Assembly: GCA_039180865.1 (NCBI GenBank)
Contig: JBCDCZ010000313.1
Span: 1-5,112, forward strand
From: JBCDCU01 sp039180865
GTDB taxonomy: Bacteria > Pseudomonadota > Alphaproteobacteria > Rhizobiales > JACESI01
DNA length: 5,112 bases
Direction of reading: 5' to 3'
Shown: one piece after another, positions 1 to 5,112 of the stretch
Numbering within the stretch: position 1 is the first letter of the stretch
Layout of the letters: each line of letters begins with the position of its first letter
Notes under the pieces: generated by a model
Database searches by the model: none
Told to the model about the DNA's origin: nothing
The model's input: only the letters and a program-made list of their open reading frames with translations
Program-made: the position numbers and the translations under genes

Positions 1-1446
1 AACGCCGTTTTCCTCATGCGCGGTCTTGAGCCGCTCATAAACGAGGCGTTCGTGAGCGGCGTGCTGGTCGATCAGAACGAGGCCATCAGCGGTCTGACTG
101 ACGATGTAATTCTCGTGAATTTGAGCACGGGCCGCACCGAGCGGATGGGCTTCAAACGCTGTGTGCGATGTATGGGCCGGTTCGAAGTCAGCCCGGGCCG
201 ACGGAGCCCCTGTTTCCTGAAAGCCAGGTTGCTCCACGCCACCAACCGCTGCTCGGGAATCCAAGTCTGTCGCTAAAGTCTCGCTATGAGAGCCATTTTG
301 ACGGTCATTCCAGTCGAGGGGACGATGAGGGGACGTCTGCGCCTGGAAGCCTGCCCCCCGCCCTTTGCTTGGATAATAGACAGGGGAACGGCTTTCCTTC
401 AGGGCGCGCAAAGCTGCGGCCGTGCCTCCCGTATCGGCACGCAGTCCTCCGTCTTCCAGGCTCCTGCGGATGGCGCCTACGACGAGGCCGCGCACAAGTC
501 CGGCATCGCGGAACCGCACATCCGATTTGGCAGGGTGAACGTTCACATCGACATCCTTCGGTTCGATATCGATGAAGAGCGCCAGCACGGGGTATCTGCC
601 CTTCGGCATGAGATCGGAATAGCCGCCGCGCACCGCCGACACGAGCAATGGATCGCGAACCGGACGTCCGTTGACGCTCAAGAACTGATGCTGGGAATTC
701 GCCCGATTAAAGGTCGGAATGCCAATCCGGCCCGAAAGCCGAACGCCCTCCCGGCTTACGTCAACCGAAACGGAATTGTCGGCGAAATCAGATCCAAGCA
801 CTTGACGCAGACGCTCCGCCTGAAGGTCGGCGGTGCTTGCTGTAACGTCATCCGTTGCAAGGCGAACTTCCTGGCGGTCGGCTCCAGCGAGGACGAATGT
901 GACGGCTGGATTGGCGATCGCAAGCCTGCGGACAATATCGGTGATGGCATTTGCTTCCGCCCGGTCCGATTTCAGGAATTTGAGGCGCGCTGGAACCGCA
1001 AAGAAAAGGTCCTTTACTTCGACACGGGTCCCCCGATTGATTGCGATGGGTTTCGGCCCTTCGATCCGACCGCCCGAAACGGAAATGGCATGGCCGGTCT
1101 CAGCGCCCTCAACGCGTGTAGCGATCTGAAGCCGCGCCACTGCGCCAATTGAGGCTAGCGCTTCGCCGCGAAAGCCGAGCGTCGCGATATTCAAAAGGTC
1201 GTCGAGGATCTTTGACGTGCAATGGCGTTCAACGGAAAGCTTCAGGTCTTCCGCCGTCATACCGCGTCCGTCATCACTAACACGGATGAGGCTCTTGCCG
1301 CCTCCTGCGGTAACAATTTCGACGGTTGTCGCACCGGCGTCGATGGCGTTTTCAACAAGCTCTTTGACAACGCTTGCGGGACGTTCGATAACCTCGCCCG
1401 CCGCGATGCGGTTGATCATACCTTCATCAAGCCGCCGAACTGTCAT
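1..1446 (-). CDS. mutL: DNA mismatch repair protein MutL (3' end outside window)
   Basis: MutL is the ATPase that couples mismatch recognition by MutS to strand incision and removal. The first 482 codons are present with no stop; the rest lies beyond the left edge. The N-terminal GHKL ATPase is intact: ELVENAIDAG (29-38) has Glu29 and Asn33 at the same numbers as E. coli MutL, followed by SDDGRGM (57-63) and TLGFRGEALASI (89-100). NVHPAK (302-307) ends in Lys307, the ATP-contacting lysine position of E. coli. A variable linker of roughly 100 residues follows (about 336-435). The C-terminal domain then begins with RAQIHENYIV (440-449). DQHAAHERLVYE (460-471) fits the DQHA(X)2E(X)4E metal-binding endonuclease motif, so this is a nicking MutL of the kind found in bacteria without MutH. 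The ATG at 1446 gives the canonical N-terminus; an in-frame TGA lies 24 nt upstream, with no other start between. The gene begins 8 nt after the purD stop. One oddity is Cys76 in ERHCTSK, where Ala is usual. Confidence 0.97.
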   Translation of the reverse strand, partial: MTVRRLDEGMINRIAAGEVIERPASVVKELVENAIDAGATTVEIVTAGGGKSLIRVSDDGRGMTAEDLKLSVERHCTSKILDDLLNIATLGFRGEALASIGAVARLQIATRVEGAETGHAISVSGGRIEGPKPIAINRGTRVEVKDLFFAVPARLKFLKSDRAEANAITDIVRRLAIANPAVTFVLAGADRQEVRLATDDVTASTADLQAERLRQVLGSDFADNSVSVDVSREGVRLSGRIGIPTFNRANSQHQFLSVNGRPVRDPLLVSAVRGGYSDLMPKGRYPVLALFIDIEPKDVDVNVHPAKSDVRFRDAGLVRGLVVGAIRRSLEDGGLRADTGGTAAALRALKESRSPVYYPSKGRGAGFQAQTSPHRPLDWNDRQNGSHSETLATDLDSRAAVGGVEQPGFQETGAPSARADFEPAHTSHTAFEAHPLGAARAQIHENYIVSQTADGLVLIDQHAAHERLVYERLKTAHEENGV

Positions 1447-1454
1447 GAGTTGAT

Positions 1455-2744
1455 CTATCCCGCCTCCTCAGATGGTTCACGGTTCAACGCACGCCAACCG
1501 ATATCAGAACGATAAAAACCGTTCTCCCAGTCGATTTTCGAAGCGGCCTCATAAGCGCGGGTTTGCGCCTCCTCAACACTGGAACCGAGAGCCGTCACAT
1601 TAAGGACACGTCCGCCGGAGGCAAAAAGCTGTCCGCCCTCTTCGGTGGTTCCGGCATGAAAAATCTCTACGTCCTTGACGGACGCCGCTTCATCGAGCCC
1701 TCTAATCTCAGTGTTCTTCTCGTAAGACCCTGGATAGCCCTTGGAAGCGAGAACCACGGTGAGAGCCGTGTCATCGAAAAAACGGGCGCTGACACGGTCG
1801 AGCATACCGTCGGCGGTTGCTTTCATGAGAACGAGAATGTCGTCTTTCAGCCGCATCATCAAAACCTGGCATTCGGGATCACCGAAACGGCAGTTAAACT
1901 CAATGAGTTGCGGTCTGCCTTTGTCAATCATCAGACCGGCAAAGAGGACGCCGCGATAAGGCGTGCCACGCTCGGCCATACCCTTTACAGCGGGCTCGAT
2001 GATCTCTGCCATTACGCGCGCGCTCATTGCATCATCGAGGATCGGTGCGGGAGAATAAGCGCCCATGCCGCCGGTATTCGGTCCGGTATCGCCCTCACCG
2101 ACACGCTTGTGATCCTGCGCGCCCCCGAGGGGAAGGACATTCACGCCGTCCGATAAGGCAAAAAAGCTTGCCTCCTCACCCTGGAGGAAGTCTTCAATGA
2201 CGACATGTGCGCCCGCCGCGCCGAAAGCTCCGTCAAAACAGGCTTCAACGGCAGCAACAGCAGCGTCCTCGGTCTCAGCGACGACCACGCCTTTACCCGC
2301 AGCAAGACCATCAGCCTTCACGACGATCGGCGCACCTTCATTACGGACATAGGAAATCGCGGCCTCCGCTGTATCGAAGGTCTGTGAACGTGCCGTTGGG
2401 ATGTTGAACTCCGCGCAAAGTTTTTTTGTGAAGTCCTTCGAGCCTTCAAGCATGGCGGCAGCACGGCTCGGGCCGAAAACCTTGATCCCTGCAGCTTCGA
2501 GGTCATCGGCAAGGCCCGCGACTAACGGCGCTTCCGGACCGATCACAACAAGATCGATCGTGTTCGTCTCACAAAACGCAATGACCGCGTCGTGGTCGGC
2601 GGGGTCGAGATCGACAATTTCTGCCTCGCGGGCAATACCGGCATTGCCCGGCGCCGCGAAGAGGCGGGTGAGAAGGGCGGAATTGCCGATCGCCCAGGAA
2701 AGAGCGTGCTCGCGTCCGCCGGAACCAAGAAGTAAAACGTTCAT
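1455..2744 (-). CDS. purD: Phosphoribosylamine--glycine ligase (GAR synthetase) PurD
   Basis: PurD catalyses the second step of de novo purine synthesis in the cytosol: 5-phosphoribosylamine + glycine + ATP gives glycinamide ribonucleotide. From the ATG at 2744 the protein has 429 residues, normal for the family. The N-terminal domain starts with MNVLLLGSGGREHA (1-14) and includes GPEAPLVAG (69-77). The ATP-grasp region carries KADGLAAGKGV (143-153), QDHKR (210-214), GPNTGGMGAYSPAP (221-234) and the metal-binding EFNCRFGDPE (282-291). The C-terminal end has the usual YRSDIGWRA (411-419). The open frame continues 40 codons further upstream to an ATG at 2864. That extension is rich in Arg, Lys and Gln, has no family counterpart and would span the candidate promoter, so I reject it. 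Before the chosen start there is only a modest GGGTGA. Downstream, mutL follows after 8 nt, so the two are probably cotranscribed. ubiA diverges upstream. Confidence 0.97.
   Translation of the reverse strand: MNVLLLGSGGREHALSWAIGNSALLTRLFAAPGNAGIAREAEIVDLDPADHDAVIAFCETNTIDLVVIGPEAPLVAGLADDLEAAGIKVFGPSRAAAMLEGSKDFTKKLCAEFNIPTARSQTFDTAEAAISYVRNEGAPIVVKADGLAAGKGVVVAETEDAAVAAVEACFDGAFGAAGAHVVIEDFLQGEEASFFALSDGVNVLPLGGAQDHKRVGEGDTGPNTGGMGAYSPAPILDDAMSARVMAEIIEPAVKGMAERGTPYRGVLFAGLMIDKGRPQLIEFNCRFGDPECQVLMMRLKDDILVLMKATADGMLDRVSARFFDDTALTVVLASKGYPGSYEKNTEIRGLDEAASVKDVEIFHAGTTEEGGQLFASGGRVLNVTALGSSVEEAQTRAYEAASKIDWENGFYRSDIGWRALNREPSEEAG
1463..1468 (-). promoter_or_regulatory. Probable mutL ribosome binding site inside the end of purD
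   Basis: AGGAGG lies within the final codons of purD (GAG GAG GCG GGA TAG). It is the only strong Shine-Dalgarno match near the mutL ATG at 1446. The gap from AGGAGG to the ATG is about 16 nt, longer than the usual 5-10, so initiation may rely partly on ribosomes finishing purD (translational coupling). The sequence is clear; its role is inferred. Confidence 0.4.
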
Positions 2745-2755
2745 GTCACCCGTGG

Positions 2756-2776
2756 GACCGGTATGCTCAGCCGGTC
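2756..2776 (-). promoter_or_regulatory. Hairpin in the purD leader, just upstream of the start codon
   Basis: Read on the minus strand, GACCGG and CCGGTC form a perfect 6-bp GC-rich stem around the 9-nt loop CTGAGCATA. The stem ends 11 nt before the purD ATG, next to the weak GGGTGA ribosome site. It could restrict or position ribosome entry at purD. There is no following T-run, so it is not an intrinsic terminator. I recognise no known riboswitch here, and a short stem of this kind can occur by chance. Confidence 0.35.
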
Positions 2777-2842
2777 TTCGCTGACGTTGTGCTGTCGCCT
2801 TCGGGCCTATCATGGGCGATGCTGCTTTGTCACGGTCACAGC

Positions 2843-2870
2843 GATCTAGCGTCGCGGTTTTCAACTTCAG
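2843..2870 (-). promoter_or_regulatory. Candidate housekeeping promoter for purD-mutL
   Basis: On the minus strand, GCTAGATC (2843-2850) matches the -10 consensus GCTANAWC described for the Caulobacter housekeeping sigma factor at every position. CTGAAG (2865-2870) lies 16 nt upstream of the TAGATC hexamer. It is a partial -35 match (4 of 6 to TTGACG). Transcription would begin near 2836 and give a leader of about 90 nt containing the 2756-2776 hairpin. No transcript evidence is available from the sequence alone. Confidence 0.42.
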
Positions 2871-2926
2871 ACTGGTTTTTCCACCGCTCTGGTCTTATGT
2901 ATGGGCAGAATCAACGCTGGGCCTTT

Positions 2927-2932
2927 GGAAAG
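2927..2932 (+). promoter_or_regulatory. Ribosome binding site that favours the ubiA start at 2937
   Basis: GGAAAG ends 4 nt before the ATG at 2937. The alternative in-frame ATG at 2901 is preceded by GGTCTTATGT, which has no purine-rich ribosome site. This supports the shorter UbiA, although the longer start would add only 12 residues. Confidence 0.45.
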
Positions 2933-2936
2933 TGTA

Positions 2937-3866
2937 ATGTCGGATAGTGCGGGAGACCGGGTTTCGGATGCGGTCAAGGGCCATTGGGTTGATACGAAAC
3001 TGCCCGCGTCGCTTCGTCCCTATGCGCAGCTCGCGCGGTTCGATCGTCCAATCGGCTGGTGGCTTCTGCTCCTACCCTGCTGGTGGTCGACAGCGCTTGC
3101 GGCCGTTGCGAATGACGGCGCATGGCTCAACCTTTGGTTTCTGCTTCTATTCATGATCGGCGCTATCGTGATGCGCGGTGCGGGCTGCACCTATAACGAC
3201 ATCGTCGACCGCAGGATTGACGACAAGGTCGCGCGGACACGCTCAAGGCCAATCCCCAGTGGCCGAGTAAGCGTTGTAGCTGCAGTCATCTTCATGATGA
3301 CCCTTTGCCTTGTCGGTCTTGCCGTTCTCTTGCAATTCAACACTTTCGCTATCCTGACGGGGTTCGCGTCACTGTTCTTCGTTGCAATCTATCCGTTCAT
3401 GAAGCGGATCACCCATTGGCCGCAGCTTGCCCTTGGGCTTGCGTTCTCGTGGGGTGCTCTGATGGGGTGGGCGGCAACCTTTGGCGAGCTCAGTCTTGCG
3501 CCACTCTTTCTTTATGTCGGGGCGATTTGCTGGACGATCGGATACGACACGATCTATGCGCATCAGGACAAAGAAGACGATGCGATCGTCGGCGTAAAAT
3601 CAACCGCGATCTTTTTCGGCAAGCGGACCAAACACTGGCTCGTCGGGTTCTATACGCTCGCGACACTCTGCTTTGCGATGAGTTTCGTTCTGGCCGGTGC
3701 CGGGTTCGTCTCGTTCAAGGGCCTTGCACTGGGTGCAGGGCACATGATCTACCAGGTGGTCCGGCTCAATATCGATGACCCTGACCAGTGTCTTGCCATG
3801 TTCCGGTCTAATCGGGACTACGGTCTGATTGTATTTGCGGGATTGACCCTCGACACGATTGTCTAA
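2937..3866 (+). CDS. ubiA: 4-hydroxybenzoate polyprenyltransferase UbiA
   Basis: UbiA is an integral inner-membrane enzyme that attaches the polyprenyl tail to 4-hydroxybenzoate, an early step of ubiquinone synthesis. The 309-residue protein (from 2937) has the usual family length. Both aspartate-rich motifs that bind Mg2+ and prenyl diphosphate are present. The first is NDIVDRRID (87-95), followed by the conserved TRSRPIPSG (101-109). The second is DTIYAHQDKEDD (204-215), with Asp204, Asp211 and Asp215. The approach RPYAQLARFDRPIGWWLLLLP (about 27-47) is typical. Hydrophobic segments cover roughly 41-58, 64-80, 111-132, 136-153, 163-180, 187-202, 235-257 and 294-305, consistent with a multi-pass fold. 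Start choice rests on the GGAAAG site; an ATG at 2901 is the alternative. The gene diverges from purD and converges with the DUF6101-like gene. I could not assign a clear promoter for it in the 192-bp divergent gap. Related UbiA-superfamily enzymes use other substrates, but these motifs and the overall match favour UbiA itself. Confidence 0.95.
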   Translation: MSDSAGDRVSDAVKGHWVDTKLPASLRPYAQLARFDRPIGWWLLLLPCWWSTALAAVANDGAWLNLWFLLLFMIGAIVMRGAGCTYNDIVDRRIDDKVARTRSRPIPSGRVSVVAAVIFMMTLCLVGLAVLLQFNTFAILTGFASLFFVAIYPFMKRITHWPQLALGLAFSWGALMGWAATFGELSLAPLFLYVGAICWTIGYDTIYAHQDKEDDAIVGVKSTAIFFGKRTKHWLVGFYTLATLCFAMSFVLAGAGFVSFKGLALGAGHMIYQVVRLNIDDPDQCLAMFRSNRDYGLIVFAGLTLDTIV

Positions 3867-3870
3867 CCGG

Positions 3871-3883
3871 GCGGTCGGACCGC
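3871..3883. terminator. Palindrome between convergent ubiA and the DUF6101-like gene (possible bidirectional terminator)
   Basis: GCGGTCGGACCGC reads as a perfect inverted repeat around one central base. As RNA it would fold as a short GC stem with a 5-nt loop, and G-T contacts could extend it slightly. It fills most of the 17-bp gap between the ubiA stop (ends 3866) and the stop of the opposite gene (starts 3884), where a two-way terminator would be expected. The stem is short and neither strand has a T-run, so termination strength is doubtful and Rho may be needed. Confidence 0.35.
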
Positions 3884-4471
3884 TTAGGTGCGTGCGATGA
3901 TTTCCCGACCGGCGATCGTCTTCATCTCATCACCGCCGCCTGTTTTCCGGCGCCTCAAAAAACGCGGTCTGCGCTTTGAGAACTCATTTGTCGCCCGGCG
4001 CGGGGCACTTGGGCGAACGGCAACCTGACTCGGCCTGTGCGAAATGACCTGCTCCACACCATCAGGTTCGATGAGAATGAGGGGGAGGTCGAAACGTTTT
4101 GCCCACATTTGCCAATCGGCGGCGAGGTCTTCAAGGTCAAACGCGCGCGCCACGGTGAGGTGCAAAGACGGATCGCGATGAAGGAAGATGAGTTCTGCGA
4201 TGACATTCTCTTCGCCGAGGCGGAGGCGCGCTGCCATACCGCGTAGACAATCGCGTTTCAGGACCAAGCGGGTATCAACACCGCAATTGAGCGTCCCGCG
4301 TACCACGATTTCATTGCTGATTTCGATCCTTGCAGGGCCTTTCATCGGAGCACCTGCAAGGTCAGCATGAAACGAGACAGTCGCATCTGCCGGGTTAATC
4401 CGGAAGGATCTCGGCTTTGCAAACCCGTGCACTTCGTCCACTCTTGGAGCGGCCTTTAAAACACCTGACAT
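3884..4471 (-). CDS. DUF6101-like conserved protein of unknown function
   Basis: This 195-residue protein has no signal peptide or membrane segment, so it is probably cytosolic. I recognise it from memory as resembling the alphaproteobacterial DUF6101 family. The supporting signs are a beta-rich N-terminal half with LHRDPSLHLTV (97-107), then DWQMWAKRFDLPLILIEPDG (119-138), and an Arg/Lys-rich tail (157-176, including RRPRFLRRRKTG) closing with GREIIART (188-195). The basic tail suggests contact with nucleic acid or another acidic partner, but no catalytic motif is visible and no function is established. The ATG at 4471 has only a weak AGG upstream; the next in-frame ATG encodes residue 43, which would remove much of the beta-rich half. 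The gene converges on ubiA and lies downstream of the FAD-linked oxidase gene on the same strand, across a 169-bp gap with its own possible promoter. Family assignment is moderately sure; that it is a real gene is likely from its length, coding character and conserved ending. Confidence 0.8.
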   Translation of the reverse strand: MSGVLKAAPRVDEVHGFAKPRSFRINPADATVSFHADLAGAPMKGPARIEISNEIVVRGTLNCGVDTRLVLKRDCLRGMAARLRLGEENVIAELIFLHRDPSLHLTVARAFDLEDLAADWQMWAKRFDLPLILIEPDGVEQVISHRPSQVAVRPSAPRRATNEFSKRRPRFLRRRKTGGGDEMKTIAGREIIART

Positions 4472-4490
4472 ACCTAACGCCCGCCCTTTT

Positions 4491-4514
4491 GGCTATTATC
4501 GAGCTAGAATAGCC
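4491..4514. promoter_or_regulatory. Inverted repeat overlapping a possible promoter of the DUF6101-like gene
   Basis: GGCTATT (4491-4497) and AATAGCC (4508-4514) form a perfect 7-bp inverted repeat with a 10-nt spacer, centred about 32 nt upstream of the ATG at 4471. On the minus strand the repeat contains GATAAT (4495-4500), a 5 of 6 match to the -10 TATAAT, which would start transcription near 4488. No good -35 is visible (ACCGAG at 17-nt spacing). An operator covering a -10 is the usual arrangement for repression, but the bound factor is unknown. There is no T-run, so a terminator is less likely. Confidence 0.35.
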
Positions 4515-4605
4515 GGGCTCGGTCGGAATGCGCTTAAGCGAACTGGTTAAGAAATCGTCGCTTTGGATCACGGTAAGGGGCCTGTGAAGGCAATCGATAA
4601 AATTG

Positions 4606-4627
4606 TCTGTAAGTTGCTTTCTGTAAG
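4606..4627 (+). repeat. Short direct repeat downstream of the FAD-linked oxidase gene
   Basis: TCTGTAAG occurs at 4606-4613 and again at 4620-4627, 14 nt apart start to start. The rest of this gap (4472-4640) contains the inverted repeat at 4491-4514, the 10-bp palindrome CGCTTAAGCG (4531-4540) and no convincing gene. The direct repeat could be a paired binding site, but its position just after a stop codon makes chance a serious alternative. Confidence 0.2.
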
Positions 4628-4640
4628 GAAAAAGAATGGA

Positions 4641-5112
4641 TTAGAGGACTTTCCCCGGGTTCATGATGCCGTTCGGGTCCAGTGCTGTTTTGATGGCCCG
4701 CATCGTCTTGAGGGAAACTGGATCCTTCACGGATGCAAGCTCATCGCGCTTCATGATGCCAATACCGTGCTCAGCGGAAATCGAACCGCCGTAAGACAAA
4801 GTGATCTGATGCATGAGCCGGTTCATATCTTCCCATTGCGCCAGGAAAACATCGCGCTCCATATCGAGCGGCTGGGAAATGTTGAGATGGATGTTCCCGT
4901 CGCCCCAATGGCCGAATGGGACCGGACGCGCACCAGGGATGAGATCGGTTGCGGCCTTCGTCGCTTCGCGCAGGAACTCAGGCAGCGTATCGACCGGTAC
5001 CGACACGTCATGTTTGATCGAGCCACCTTCCGGCTTTTGGCACCCCGACAATTCATGGCGCATATGCCAGAAAGCCTTCCTTTGGGTTTCGGAGCTTGCA
5101 AGTGCTCCGTCG
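4641..5112 (-). CDS. FAD-linked oxidase, D-2-hydroxyacid dehydrogenase family (C-terminal part; 5' end outside window)
   Basis: Only the last 156 codons are present; the FAD-binding N-terminal half lies beyond the right edge. What is visible is the C-terminal substrate domain of the GlcD / D-lactate / D-2-hydroxyglutarate dehydrogenase family, which oxidises D-2-hydroxyacids to 2-ketoacids using FAD. Counting from the window edge, SIKHDVSVPV (31-40) is the conserved substrate-side segment. GHWGDGNIHLN (67-77) provides His68 and His75, and SAEHG (112-116) provides Glu114. These match the metal-binding His-His-Glu set known in human D2HGDH. The ending LDPNGIMNPGKVL (144-156) is the typical terminus of the family. 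The open frame continues through the ATG at 5063 to the edge, so that ATG is internal. The substrate cannot be decided: D-2-hydroxyglutarate, D-lactate and glycolate are all possible. Electrons from such enzymes usually reach the respiratory chain through a flavoprotein or quinone, which would fit, without proving, a link to nearby ubiA. Confidence 0.93.
   Translation of the reverse strand, partial: DGALASSETQRKAFWHMRHELSGCQKPEGGSIKHDVSVPVDTLPEFLREATKAATDLIPGARPVPFGHWGDGNIHLNISQPLDMERDVFLAQWEDMNRLMHQITLSYGGSISAEHGIGIMKRDELASVKDPVSLKTMRAIKTALDPNGIMNPGKVL

Noticed and set aside
286..1152. Long open frame on the plus strand (288 codons) opposite mutL
   Set aside because: It is antisense to a strongly conserved mutL and has no recognisable motif or ribosome site. 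Long antisense frames are common in GC-rich coding DNA.
1563..2156. Open frame on the plus strand (197 codons) opposite purD
   Set aside because: It lies within conserved purD on the other strand. Its translation shows no domain pattern.
2745..2864. A 40-codon N-terminal extension of PurD
   Set aside because: PurD proteins begin at the MNVLLLGSGG segment. The extension is low in hydrophobic residues, overlaps the candidate promoter and has no supporting ribosome site.
2893..2901. Possible plus-strand -10 (TTATGT or TATGTA) for ubiA
   Set aside because: The match to known -10 consensus is poor and no -35 lies at a suitable distance.
3305..3778. Open frame inside ubiA in another frame (157 codons)
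   Set aside because: It is a shadow of the ubiA coding sequence; the ubiA frame carries both aspartate-rich motifs.
4534..4550. CtrA-like TTAA pair
   Set aside because: The spacer is 9 nt, whereas the established CtrA site is TTAA-N7-TTAA. It is kept only as part of the repeat cluster.
4528..4587. A 19-codon plus-strand frame (MRLSELVKKSSLWITVRGL) with a weak GGTCGGA ahead of it
   Set aside because: It is too short to judge, has no clear promoter or known relative, and sits in a gap where such frames arise by chance.
1..5112. A new defence, mobile or otherwise undescribed system
   Set aside because: All coding sequence is explained by core metabolic or repair genes and one conserved unknown. 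No transposase, integrase, toxin-antitoxin pair, CRISPR repeats or compositional break was seen.

Overview
The window looks like ordinary chromosomal housekeeping DNA from an alphaproteobacterium, most likely of the Hyphomicrobiales (Rhizobiales) type. The evidence is moderately GC-rich coding sequence, a MutL with the endonuclease motif, a UbiA of alphaproteobacterial style, and a DUF6101-like protein, a family I know only from that group. A sigma-70 -10 element, GCTAGATC, also fits the alphaproteobacterial consensus. I see no insertion sequence, phage gene, tRNA, rRNA, CRISPR array or sign of recent transfer.

Layout, left to right. Positions 1-1446 (minus strand) hold the first 482 codons of mutL (mismatch repair), which runs off the left edge. 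Positions 1455-2744 (minus) hold complete purD (purine synthesis). Its stop lies only 8 nt before the mutL start, so purD-mutL is probably one transcript. A 192-bp divergent gap (2745-2936) follows. It carries a candidate purD promoter and a hairpin just upstream of the purD start. Positions 2937-3866 (plus) hold ubiA (ubiquinone synthesis, membrane prenyltransferase). It converges on a small DUF6101-like gene (3884-4471, minus) across a 17-bp gap that is mostly a GC-rich palindrome. A 169-bp non-coding gap (4472-4640) contains a perfect 7-bp inverted repeat over a possible promoter, plus a few short repeats. Positions 4641-5112 (minus) hold the last 156 codons of an FAD-linked oxidase of the D-2-hydroxyacid dehydrogenase family, entering from the right edge.

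The genes belong to separate core processes: DNA mismatch repair, purine nucleotides and ubiquinone. The FAD-linked dehydrogenase may feed electrons towards the quinone pool that UbiA helps to make, but this link is inferred from family knowledge and proximity. No new biological system is evident. The items most worth a second look are the uncharacterised DUF6101-like gene with its palindromic promoter region, the purD-mutL junction, and the hairpin in the purD leader.
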